Under the pieces are notes generated by a model. That model had not been told where the DNA came from, ran no database searches, and saw only the letters and a program-made list of their open reading frames with translations. Positions 50,066 to 58,607 of a stretch of DNA of 62,107 bases are shown here, one piece after another. A program made the position numbers and the translations under genes. The stretch's first letter is position 1; each line of letters begins with the position of its first letter. This DNA comes from Terriglobia bacterium (lineage in GTDB: Bacteria > Acidobacteriota > Terriglobia > UBA7540), in assembly GCA_020072655.1 (NCBI GenBank), contig JAIQGH010000019.1, positions 1 through 62,107 of the forward strand, given 5' to 3'.

Positions 50066-51346
50066 TCAATACGCCTGTGGCACGTACCGAGGCAGTTTTT
50101 GCGAGGCGAAAATCTTTTTGAACCGGGCAAAGCGTTGCAGCCCTCCGACGAGCGGAATCGTCGGCCATCCGTCGCCGATGAGCGGCTGCGCGTACCGCAG
50201 GAAATCATCCGTCACATCAATCCTGTTGGGAGTGATCCAGTGGGGAGGAAACTTCCTCTCCGAATTGGCGACCTGCTCCAGCGGGACTTTGTCATAACGC
50301 ACGCAGTATTTGTCGCCGGGCTCGCGCAGGATGGTGCTCATGTACCCGGAACCTTCTTGGGCGGCAATCTGCACACCTTTCTGTCCGACCTTGTAGGCTT
50401 CGTCCAGGTCGACGGTTGAGGCGTAGATCATGTTGTGGCGCTGATCGGTGCCGGGAAGATTGCTGCGGGCCACGCCGCGCGCCTTCAGGCCCACCTTGTT
50501 AAGGTAGTTCGTCACCACGCGCTCGACGGTCATTCCTGACGAGGAGTACATGATGTGGCCGAAGCCGTCCCTGTTTTCGCCGAGGTCGCCAACGTCGAAC
50601 CCTTCGCTGACGACGGCGATGCAGCGTCCGCTGCGCTTTAACTCGTCGTTCACAAGGTCCGCCAGGGCCTCCAGCGTCAGGCCGCATTCGGCGAAATAGA
50701 TTTGTAGCGGCATCTCGCGATGCGGGTCAGCCAGGCGCGAAGCAGCGGGGATAAACCCCACCTTGCGTCCCATCGCCTGGAGCACAATTACTGGCTCGGC
50801 AGGAGACGAGCCGGCGTTTTCCTCGTTCACGCACTGGATGTAAAGAGCCCAAAAGCGAGCGACGCTCCCATAGCCGGGGGTGTGGTCAATCAGCTTGAAC
50901 TCCGTGTCGCCGACGTCGTTATCGATCGTCTTGGGCGCGCCGACGGCCACCAGATCCATGCTGCGCTCTGCGGCGAGCTTGGAGACCTTGTGGGCGGTGT
51001 CCATGGAATCGTTGCCACCGATGTAAAAGAAGTAACCGATGTCGTGCGCGCGAAATACGTCCATGATGCGGTTGAAGTCTTCCTGCTGCTTCGCCTTGAG
51101 CTTGTACCGGCAGGAGCCGATGCTGCCGGCGGCGGGTGTCACGCTCAGGAGCGCGATCTCCTCTGCCGGCTGCGCTGAGAGGTTCAGCAGTTCTTCTTTC
51201 AGCACACCCTCAATGCCGTGATAGCCGGCGTAAACCGTGCCGAACTTGTCCGGCATGGTCTGGCAGGCTTCGAGGATGCCACGCAGGGTGTTATTGATGA
51301 CCGGAGTCGGCCCTCCGGCCTGAGCAACGATGACGTTCTTGGCCAT
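50066..51346 (-). CDS. pfk: 6-phosphofructokinase, PPi-type clade with an atypical GGND motif
   Basis: About 426 residues from ATG 51346, which has GGAGA upstream. It phosphorylates fructose 6-phosphate. The clade-marking residues are unusual. The phosphoryl-donor loop reads IGGNDSMDTAHK (GGND at 110-113), where ATP enzymes have GGDG and PPi enzymes GGDD. The next loop is PKTIDND (138-144), whose Lys is typical of PPi-dependent enzymes. The fructose phosphate residues QAMGRKVGF and SEGFD are retained. Donor identity is therefore uncertain, but an Asp at position 113 and Lys at 139 argue for pyrophosphate. The Asn at 112 replaces a metal-binding Asp. Confidence 0.88.
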   Translation of the reverse strand: MAKNVIVAQAGGPTPVINNTLRGILEACQTMPDKFGTVYAGYHGIEGVLKEELLNLSAQPAEEIALLSVTPAAGSIGSCRYKLKAKQQEDFNRIMDVFRAHDIGYFFYIGGNDSMDTAHKVSKLAAERSMDLVAVGAPKTIDNDVGDTEFKLIDHTPGYGSVARFWALYIQCVNEENAGSSPAEPVIVLQAMGRKVGFIPAASRLADPHREMPLQIYFAECGLTLEALADLVNDELKRSGRCIAVVSEGFDVGDLGENRDGFGHIMYSSSGMTVERVVTNYLNKVGLKARGVARSNLPGTDQRHNMIYASTVDLDEAYKVGQKGVQIAAQEGSGYMSTILREPGDKYCVRYDKVPLEQVANSERKFPPHWITPNRIDVTDDFLRYAQPLIGDGWPTIPLVGGLQRFARFKKIFASQKLPRYVPQAY

Positions 51347-51447
51347 AGTGAGTCTCCGCATTAAATTGCTATGGATTTGGGTGCGGGGTGGATCGTCGGC
51401 CCCGACCGAAAGGCTTCACGAAATTCCGCGACGGACCCCGATGCACT

Positions 51448-52701
51448 TCATCGAGACCGGACGCGATAAAGCATTTCTCCGGCGCGCGGGACGACCAGAA
51501 TGCCGTCTTCCTCGCGGCCCTGCCAGTCGTCCAAGTTGACCTCGGCCGGATCGAGATAGCCGACGTTAATTCGCTCGCACCGCTCGCGGGGGATGCCGGT
51601 GGCCAGCGTCACGCGAATGCGAGGGCTTTCCTTGCCGGACGCCGCGCAATATTGCCCCAGACCCTTCAGGTGCGTCGAGTGCGCCAAAACCCCGCCGGGA
51701 TACCGCTTGAACTTGTCCCACTGCGCCAGGAAATAATCGCGGCAGTGGTAGCCGATCTCGTCAATTAGCTTTCCGTGGGTATAGCTGACCTCGGTGAGCT
51801 GCGGCGCGTAGATCACTACCTCGCCGCCGTCGGCGACCGCCGGCTCCATCTTGTACATTCCCTTGGCGGCCGTCCACAGGTCGTCGTACAGAGGAGGCAT
51901 GATGGAAAGGACGCGACGGAAGGGTTCGTTGACATATACGATGTGCTTCTCGGCGGAGAGCGCCGAGGCCGCCTGCCACGCTTCCTGAGGCGGTCCGAAG
52001 AAGAGGCCGGCCATGCCTTCGTGCGTGACCACCAAGGCGAAGCATACCGTGGGCCGGTCGACCATGGCCGCGGCACGGTCGATCACGGCGCGCACGGGGG
52101 TGTAACCAGAGCCGATGATCTTGTAGCTGGTCATCACAGCGCCCAGCCAGTGAGTGAAATTGATGATTTCTGCCGCGGCGATACCGGGGAAGAAATACTT
52201 CGTTCCGCCCGAAAAGCCCACGACCTCGTGCGGAAACACAGGGCCGCAAATGATGATTTGGTCGTAATCCAGGATGAGCTTATTGAGCCGGACGGGAACG
52301 TCCTCGGCCATCAGGCCGCTGGTGAGGTCGCCGATCTCGGCGGCGGGAATCGTGCCGAGCGTCACAAAACTCTCGGGATCCTCCCAGCGATGGTTGAAGA
52401 TGCGAGTCTTTCCGACCTGGCCGTTCGAGACGGGCCGGCCTACCAGCCTGCTCAGTTGCGCGTCGTTCATAGGCTGGTGAGTGCCCAAAGCCACCAGGTA
52501 GTCCAGCGCGGTCACGCGCGGCGCGAGGAGTTCCTCAAACAAGTCGAACATCAAGGGCATCGGCATGGTGCGCGTGCCGTCCGGGATGATCGTCAGGACG
52601 CGCTTGCCGTCGATGGCGAGCGTGGCCAACCCTTCGCGCACCACCTGGACCGTTTCCTCGCGGGTCAGGTAGCGATTCGCGTAGCCCTTGCCGATGACCA
52701 T
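51448..52701 (-). CDS. larA: LarA-family nickel-pincer cofactor-dependent racemase/epimerase
   Basis: A 417-residue enzyme of the lactate racemase family (DUF2088). The catalytic set is preserved: IPDGTRTMP (phosphate binding, residues 40-47), ALGTHQPM with His75, HEVVGFSGGTKYFFPG with His158 and Lys168 (the residue that in LarA carries the pincer linkage) and His184. The 10- and 16-residue spacing from His158 to Lys168 to His184 equals that of LarA. The true substrate is probably not lactate: relatives act on malate, gluconate and other hydroxy acids, and the neighbours are sugar-acid enzymes. larB, larC and larE cofactor genes are not in the window. ATG 52701 follows GGAG. Confidence 0.9.
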   Translation of the reverse strand: MVIGKGYANRYLTREETVQVVREGLATLAIDGKRVLTIIPDGTRTMPMPLMFDLFEELLAPRVTALDYLVALGTHQPMNDAQLSRLVGRPVSNGQVGKTRIFNHRWEDPESFVTLGTIPAAEIGDLTSGLMAEDVPVRLNKLILDYDQIIICGPVFPHEVVGFSGGTKYFFPGIAAAEIINFTHWLGAVMTSYKIIGSGYTPVRAVIDRAAAMVDRPTVCFALVVTHEGMAGLFFGPPQEAWQAASALSAEKHIVYVNEPFRRVLSIMPPLYDDLWTAAKGMYKMEPAVADGGEVVIYAPQLTEVSYTHGKLIDEIGYHCRDYFLAQWDKFKRYPGGVLAHSTHLKGLGQYCAASGKESPRIRVTLATGIPRERCERINVGYLDPAEVNLDDWQGREEDGILVVPRAGEMLYRVRSR

Positions 52702-52733
52702 CCTGTTTCTCCGTTTACGGTCGAGCTTCCTGC

Positions 52734-53567
52734 CTACACTCCACTATAAGCCGAGAACCCGCCGTCGATGGGAACTATCACTCCGGTAACAAACGCCGAA
52801 GCGGGGGAGAGTAGCCACAAAACCGCGCCGAACAAATCTCCGGGCTGGCCAAAACGCCCCATAGGCGTGTGGGCAATGATCGCCTGGCCGCGCGGCGTGA
52901 GCTCGCCTGTCTGCTCGTCATAGAGCAGGAATCGGTTTTGCGCGGTGACGAAAAAGCCCGGCGCGATCGCGTTGACCCGGATTCGCGGGGAATAACATTG
53001 CGCCATGTGTACCGCCAGCCATTGCGTGAAGTTGCTTACTCCCGCCTTGGCTGCTGAATAAGCCGGGATGCGAGTCAGCGGGCGAAAGGCATTCATCGAG
53101 GAAATATTCAGAATCGTTCCTTGGCCCTTTTCCGCCATAACCTTGCCGATGACTTGGCAGGGAAGCATTGTTCCCAGGATGTTCAGGTCGAAGACCCAGC
53201 GCAAAGCCTCAGTCGGCAGGTCGAAAAAGGAAAGGTCCGGACTGGTCGTGGCCTGGGGCTTGTTACCGCCCGCGGCGTTCACCAAGCAATGGATTTCGCC
53301 GAATCTCTTCATGATCGCCTCAGTAGCTTGGCGCAAGCTGGATATATCCAGGACGTTGACCTCTACGACCATCGCTCGTCCCGCGCGTTCGCCCATGCGC
53401 TCAAGCAGAGCCGGCGCAGGCTGCAGGTTAACATCCATTACCGCCACATCGGCTCCACAATTCACCAGTGCCAGGGCGATCTCGCCGCCCAGGATGCCTG
53501 TGCCTCCGGTGATCACGACCGTCCGGCCGGTGAAATCGTATTGGCGGGTCAGTTCAGCCAGGTCCAT
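52734..53567 (-). CDS. SDR oxidoreductase, fructuronate reductase/gluconate dehydrogenase-like
   Basis: A 277-residue short-chain dehydrogenase. The cofactor loop GGTGILG, NAAGGN after the fourth strand, catalytic Ser in NISSMNAF, YSAAK (Tyr-x-x-x-Lys) and the C-terminal GVIVPIDGGF are all seen. The GGNKPQATTSPDLSFFDLP insertion and FDLNILGTMLPCQVIGKVM resemble SDR-type D-mannonate oxidoreductases (UxuB-like), which fits a uronate role. The gene is 32 bases downstream of the LarA-type gene on the same strand, in an apparent pair. NAD or NADP preference is not evident. The exact substrate is inferred. Confidence 0.85.
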   Translation of the reverse strand: MDLAELTRQYDFTGRTVVITGGTGILGGEIALALVNCGADVAVMDVNLQPAPALLERMGERAGRAMVVEVNVLDISSLRQATEAIMKRFGEIHCLVNAAGGNKPQATTSPDLSFFDLPTEALRWVFDLNILGTMLPCQVIGKVMAEKGQGTILNISSMNAFRPLTRIPAYSAAKAGVSNFTQWLAVHMAQCYSPRIRVNAIAPGFFVTAQNRFLLYDEQTGELTPRGQAIIAHTPMGRFGQPGDLFGAVLWLLSPASAFVTGVIVPIDGGFSAYSGV

Positions 53568-53813
53568 CGGAATGTTTCCTCCGCGATTTGGGAATTCGAC
53601 CGCGTGTATGCTTTCTTGCGCGCGAAGCCGCAGAAACGGCTCAAGTATAGGCCAAGCCTAGCCGCATGTCTCCTGCGTGAAGTCTCGCAGCCACCGTCAA
53701 TTCGCCATTCGACTTGACCGTGGGCTTACCTCAGAGGGCGTACTGCCTTGCCGGTTTTTTTGACTCGATGATAGGATTCTTGTCTACCCAATCTCACGTC
53801 GAGGTTAAACACC

Positions 53814-54599
53814 GTGTCCTACTACCGAGGGCTTAGTCTGGAGGGAAAGCGCGCGCTGGTGTTTGGTGGAACGAGCGGCCTGGGGAAATCGATAGCCTTG
53901 GGCTTTGCGGAGGCCGGCGCCGACGTGGTTCCGGTCAGCCGGCGCGCCGACGAGGTTCACAAGACGGCGGAGGAGATCCGCCATCTCGGCAGGGGCTCCC
54001 TGGAAGTCGCCGCCGACGTCACCCGCCGTGAAGACATCCAACGGGTCATCGACCGTATGTTTTCTGAATGGGGGCGGATTGACATCCTGGTGAACTCCGC
54101 CGGCACGGGGAAGCGGGTGCCATCGCTGGAGCTGGACGACCAGGAATGGGACCGCCTCATGGACGTCAACCTGCGCGGCACCTGGTACGCTTGCCAGATG
54201 GTCGGCCGGGTGATGAAGGAGCAGATGTACGGGCGGATCATCAACATCTCCTCGATATCCGCGTTCCTGAGCGCGCACGAGACCACGCACTATGCGGCCA
54301 GTAAGGGGGCGGTGGTGCAGATCACGCGCTGTTTGGCGGCCGAGTGGGCCAAGGACAACATCACCGTCAACTCCATTGCGCCGGGTGTTTTTGAGACTGC
54401 GCTCAACGTCCGAATCATTCATGAGCCGGGCCGCAAGGCGTCCATCATGGCGCACACGCCCATGCGACGCTTCGGCAATCTCGAGGAGATCAAGGGCGCG
54501 GCGATCTTCCTTGCTTCCGACAGCGCCAGTTTTGTGACCGGAGCGATGATTCCCGTGGACGGTGGCTTCCTCGCGCAAGGCATCGGCGAGGGGGTATGA
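53814..54599 (+). CDS. SDR oxidoreductase, KduD/gluconate 5-dehydrogenase-like
   Basis: About 261 residues from GTG 53814. The Rossmann motif GGTSGLG, NSAGTG, NISSISAF, YAASKG (catalytic Tyr and Lys) and VTGAMIPVDGGF are present. The overall pattern is that of 2-keto-3-deoxygluconate or gluconate 5-dehydrogenases, but paralogues are many. It is transcribed divergently from the other SDR/larA pair, with about 250 bases between, so a shared regulatory region is possible. No SD is striking. The closeness of two SDR genes with opposite orientation suggests complementary oxidation and reduction in a sugar-acid pathway. Confidence 0.83.
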   Translation: MSYYRGLSLEGKRALVFGGTSGLGKSIALGFAEAGADVVPVSRRADEVHKTAEEIRHLGRGSLEVAADVTRREDIQRVIDRMFSEWGRIDILVNSAGTGKRVPSLELDDQEWDRLMDVNLRGTWYACQMVGRVMKEQMYGRIINISSISAFLSAHETTHYAASKGAVVQITRCLAAEWAKDNITVNSIAPGVFETALNVRIIHEPGRKASIMAHTPMRRFGNLEEIKGAAIFLASDSASFVTGAMIPVDGGFLAQGIGEGV

Positions 54600-54754
54600 G
54601 CGGGCGGTGAAAGTTCCGTGGCTGTTCCTCAGCAGTCTGAGGCGAGTGGTTCCTCTTATTCACGGGGGTCTGGACATCTAAAGATGCAGATCTGGCCCGC
54701 CTTAGATTTCCTACCACTTCTCACGGCCAGTGCTGGGTGGTTCCAGCCAAACAA

Positions 54755-57700
54755 TCAGAACTTCCAGTCGCTTGTAAGGCTCACGGCGTTGCCGCGCAGC
54801 GGTCCCAGCACCTGAGCCGTGTTGTAGTGTGTATAGGCGATGCCGAGGGTCAGGTTGGGGCTCACCTTGACGCTAAACGAAGGCTTCACGACAAACGACC
54901 GCGTGAGCGCGCCTCCGTGTCCGGTCTGCTGCGTTCCGAAGGCGCCGAACCAGTCGTAGCCCACGGGGCCAAAGAGCTTTCCGTAAATGCGGCCGGTGAG
55001 TTGGTGGTTTTGGTAGAAAGTCGGGTTGAAAAAGCCCAGGAATACATTCCGTCGGCCTCCCGCAAAGCCGTAGGCCGTGCCCCGGTAGCCACCGTCGAGC
55101 GAAAAGCGGTCGGAGTGGACGAAATTATGGTTGAAGGTAATGTCCCCGCCGTGGCCCCAGTCCACAGCTCGTGAAGTCTGGGTTGTTACCTGTCCAATTG
55201 CGCATAGCATGTATGGCGTGCTGGCGATCCACGTCGGCTGCAATGCGGTGTTGCCAACGGCGTCCGGCACAACCACCGGACACGATGCAGTCCCTGATGA
55301 CGGGTAGTACAAGAATGGCGGGTCGGCCAGAGGGAAGTCCGGCGGCCCGATTAAGGGGATGAACAGCGGCCCGGGAACGGGGACTCCCACTTGCACTTTC
55401 GCCGGATTACTTGCACCGTGGTCTGTGTCTACGACAACAGTGTATAGCGTGGACGCTTGCCCCAAGCCGGCACTGTCCATGAAAGCAAAATCCGCTGTTT
55501 CCCGGTTGCGGTCCGTGAACAGGCGCGTGTAGAAGAAGTCAAAATGCAGTTCCGTGCGGGGTGTAGGAAAGAAATTCAGCCCACCATCAAAGCGGGTCTG
55601 AGTCAGGTGCAGCTTCATGGCGCGCGGGGTGGGGTAATACACTGCTGGCCCGTGCATCCAATCCAGGTCAATGCTGAGTTTCTTGAGGGGAGAAATGGTG
55701 CCACCGGCAAGGCCGATGGGTTTGTACGCCTCGCCGGGCACTGTCGTCGGCCCTACGCCGAGCGCATTGGTGACCGACGGGCCGAACCGATCGACCAGGT
55801 TGCTGAGGTTCCCGGTAAGATCTGGCGAACGCTGGATGTCCGATGGACCAAAGCGCGCGAAACCCACACCGCCTCGGATCGTCAGATACCTGGATGCGTG
55901 CCAAGTGTGCCGGGAAATGAACGTCCAAGGCGCCACGGCCCCCTGTACAGAAGGTGTAGGGCTCTGCGTGGGAAGTGACGTAAAGCTGAAGTAAGAATCC
56001 ACCTTTGGGAACAAGGGAACGCCGATCGTCACGCCGTATGTTTCATAGCGGACATCCTCGTTAGGAAGTCCGCTGACGGTTATCTCGGGGTAAGCCGTTT
56101 GCGTCACGGCGGGCACCGGCTGACCCTGCTGGTTGAGCGCCAAGTTCCCTGCTGCATCGGTAGCAATCCCGATATAGCTGACGGGGAGTGCCCCCAGCGT
56201 CACCGAGCTGGCCGGGCCGATTTCGCGGGCGTAGGAGGTCGTCGTGTGAATCGTGATGGCGCGCTCTTCCCGGAGGCGCTGGCGCATGGAGACGATTTCC
56301 GGATTGTTCGGGCTGATTTGTTCGGCGCGGTCCAAGAACTCCTTAGTCTGTCGGCGGTGGCCGCGGGCGTGCTCGATGCTGGCGAGCAGGAAGAGCGCGT
56401 CGAAGTTGTTTGGCTCGGCCGCCACGACGTCATTGGCCGCCGCGTAGGCCTGCTTGGCATCGCCCTGGTAGTAACTGATCCGCGCTTTTCCCAGGAGCGC
56501 CGAGGTGTCGTGGGGATTCTGCTTCAACACCGCGTCGTAGTTCCTCAGGGCACTGGCGCGGTCGCCCTGGCGGTCGTCGAGTTGCGCCAGCGCCAGACGA
56601 GCGTCGCGATTCTGGGACTCGGCAGCCAGGACGGTGTTGAGCGACTGCCGGGCTGCTGCACTCTCTTGCAGGCGGATTTGGAGCCGCGCGACTTCCATCT
56701 GGTAGGTGGAGTTGGCTGGATCACGTGTGAGTAGGTTTTGGTAGGCCTTGAGAGCCTCGCGGTCCTGGTGCGACCACACATAGACGCGCGCCAGATCCTC
56801 CTGCGCACTGGTATCGTCGGGCGAATCCTTCAACACCTCACGATACAAGTGGATGGATTCGTCGTACTGGCCCCGGCCCGCGAGCAAACGGGCGAGTTCC
56901 TTCTTGGCGCTCTGATCGTCCGGCGCCAGCTCGAGCGCTTTACGGTAATCCTGGATGGCCGCGGTTTCATTCTTCAGTTGTGTCTCGGTGTAGGCACGGC
57001 CCTTGAGCGCGGCGACGTCGTCAGGGTAAGCGGCGAGCCGCTGATCGTAGTAGGCGAGATAGGTCTCGGGTGAAGCGCCGCTCGCCGGGCGCAGGGCCGT
57101 CCATTTGGCTTCCTCCTCGGCGCGGCGAATGGTGTCGAGCGCCTGGGCGTTCTGCTTGTCGTCCGCCCGTTTGGCGGCGAGGCTCTGGAAGATGGCGCGA
57201 GCTTCGGCGAGTTTCCCCGTCCAGAGAAGGACGAAGGCCTTCCCCTGCAGGGCGTCGTAATTATCCGGGGAGGTGCGGAGGGCGTCATTGTAACGGTCGA
57301 GAGCCTCCTCATATCTGTGCTCGGCGGCAAGCGCCAGCGCCAAGCCGACCTTGGCGTCGGTGCGCTGGGGATTCACCTGCAGAAGCTTGCGAAAGACTTC
57401 AACGGCATCGGCAGTTCGCCGCGTGCGGAGCATCGCTGCCCCGAGTTCGGCCAGCGCGTCCTGGGAGTTGGGCTCCGCGGCGGCGACATGCTGGAAGTGA
57501 GGGATAGCCTCCGCGTCCTGCTGGCACATGACGAGCGCCCGCGCCAGGCGCAACTCCAGGCCCGTATCATTGGGCGAGAGCGCGAGGGCCTTGCGGTTGT
57601 AATCGACGGTCTCCGGGCAGCGTGATGCGGTTGCTGTCAGCTCGGCGAGCGCGCGGAGCGCCACGGCATCATTCGGGTCCTTGGTCAGCCTCTCCCTATA

Positions 57701-58414
57701 AAGGCTCTCGAGGCGGGCCGTGTCCCCCGAACGCCGGGCCGCGGCGATTTCCTTCTGCTCGAGCCCGGCCTGTGCTTGCCCGAGTCCCCGGGCGATCTCG
57801 TTGTCCCGAGGAAAACGTCGGTGAAGATCTTCGAAGAGTGCCTGCGCTTCTTCGTACCGGCTCAGCCACAGGAGAGCGAAAGCCTTGCCCGCCAGCGCCT
57901 CACCATTCTTGGGCTCGAGCCGCAACACCCGGTCGAACAGCCGCAGACCCTCTTCGTGCTCACCCTGCCACGTGGCAAGGCGGGCCAGTCCGATGAGGGC
58001 CGAGGGATAGTTGGGATTGGAAGAGAGAACAAAGTTGTATTGTTCCTGCGCATGCGCATAGTCCTTCTCGCGCGCATACAAGTCACCGAGCCTGCTGCGA
58101 GCCTCCAGGTCACCGGGGCTGCGTTGCAGGTAGGCATCGTAAGTCTGCTCGGCTTGGCGGGGCCGGTCGGCGGCGGCATAGGCCTCGGCTGCGCGCTTCC
58201 AGGCTCCGGCCGGCGCACCTGGCCGCTCCGCCGCCTGCTGAAAAAGCGTGGCGGCTTCCGCGGCGCGATTCAAACCAATTAGGCAGCGGCCCAGGTTTTC
58301 GACGACCTCTGCCGAGTCCGGGTTGAGTTCATACGCCTTGGAGTAGTAGCTAGCCGCCTGCGCGTAGCCCTGCGGGCCGCGTTGGAAGTAGCAGAACGCC
58401 AGGTTCTTGAGCAC
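54755..58414 (-). CDS. TPR-repeat outer-membrane beta-barrel export protein (BcsC-like), 5' end damaged
   Basis: A 1,219-residue frame. About residues 1 to 760 are roughly twenty tetratricopeptide repeats. The remaining 450 are strand-rich, with VTIGVPLFPKVDSYFSF, LTIRGGVGFARFG and a final SLTSDWKF whose terminal Phe is the usual beta-barrel signature. The plan matches polysaccharide secretins of the BcsC/PgaA type. The TPR sequence continues upstream beyond the GTG at 58414, through an in-frame TAA (58457-58459, between YEGAR and RYLEVL), to FEALATRHANALF. A TTG at 58554 with AGGAG upstream joins that frame if a C5 run (58527-58531) had one more C. The gene therefore probably began at 58554, and two lesions now block full-length translation. 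Confidence 0.8.
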   Translation of the reverse strand: MLKNLAFCYFQRGPQGYAQAASYYSKAYELNPDSAEVVENLGRCLIGLNRAAEAATLFQQAAERPGAPAGAWKRAAEAYAAADRPRQAEQTYDAYLQRSPGDLEARSRLGDLYAREKDYAHAQEQYNFVLSSNPNYPSALIGLARLATWQGEHEEGLRLFDRVLRLEPKNGEALAGKAFALLWLSRYEEAQALFEDLHRRFPRDNEIARGLGQAQAGLEQKEIAAARRSGDTARLESLYRERLTKDPNDAVALRALAELTATASRCPETVDYNRKALALSPNDTGLELRLARALVMCQQDAEAIPHFQHVAAAEPNSQDALAELGAAMLRTRRTADAVEVFRKLLQVNPQRTDAKVGLALALAAEHRYEEALDRYNDALRTSPDNYDALQGKAFVLLWTGKLAEARAIFQSLAAKRADDKQNAQALDTIRRAEEEAKWTALRPASGASPETYLAYYDQRLAAYPDDVAALKGRAYTETQLKNETAAIQDYRKALELAPDDQSAKKELARLLAGRGQYDESIHLYREVLKDSPDDTSAQEDLARVYVWSHQDREALKAYQNLLTRDPANSTYQMEVARLQIRLQESAAARQSLNTVLAAESQNRDARLALAQLDDRQGDRASALRNYDAVLKQNPHDTSALLGKARISYYQGDAKQAYAAANDVVAAEPNNFDALFLLASIEHARGHRRQTKEFLDRAEQISPNNPEIVSMRQRLREERAITIHTTTSYAREIGPASSVTLGALPVSYIGIATDAAGNLALNQQGQPVPAVTQTAYPEITVSGLPNEDVRYETYGVTIGVPLFPKVDSYFSFTSLPTQSPTPSVQGAVAPWTFISRHTWHASRYLTIRGGVGFARFGPSDIQRSPDLTGNLSNLVDRFGPSVTNALGVGPTTVPGEAYKPIGLAGGTISPLKKLSIDLDWMHGPAVYYPTPRAMKLHLTQTRFDGGLNFFPTPRTELHFDFFYTRLFTDRNRETADFAFMDSAGLGQASTLYTVVVDTDHGASNPAKVQVGVPVPGPLFIPLIGPPDFPLADPPFLYYPSSGTASCPVVVPDAVGNTALQPTWIASTPYMLCAIGQVTTQTSRAVDWGHGGDITFNHNFVHSDRFSLDGGYRGTAYGFAGGRRNVFLGFFNPTFYQNHQLTGRIYGKLFGPVGYDWFGAFGTQQTGHGGALTRSFVVKPSFSVKVSPNLTLGIAYTHYNTAQVLGPLRGNAVSLTSDWKF

Positions 58415-58607
58415 GTCGAAGTTCTTGGGGTTGGAAGGGAGAACTTCCAGGTAGCGTTAGCGCGCGCCCTCGTAATCTTTTTGGAGAAAGAGGGCATTAG
58501 CGTGCCGGGTCGCCAAGGCTTCGAACGGGGGTGCTCGGATGGGCTGAAACTCAAGTGATTGTCTCCTATCCTGTTTTCCAGCGCCCTGGCTCGCCTTCGG
58601 CCATCGC

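Noticed and set aside
51775-52749. 324-codon plus-strand frame opposite larA
   Set aside because: Antisense to a gene with all LarA catalytic residues.
58457-58459. In-frame TAA in the TPR gene as a recoded stop
   Set aside because: TAA is not used for selenocysteine or pyrrolysine, no recoding structure is seen, and a frameshift is needed as well, so damage or a consensus error is more likely.
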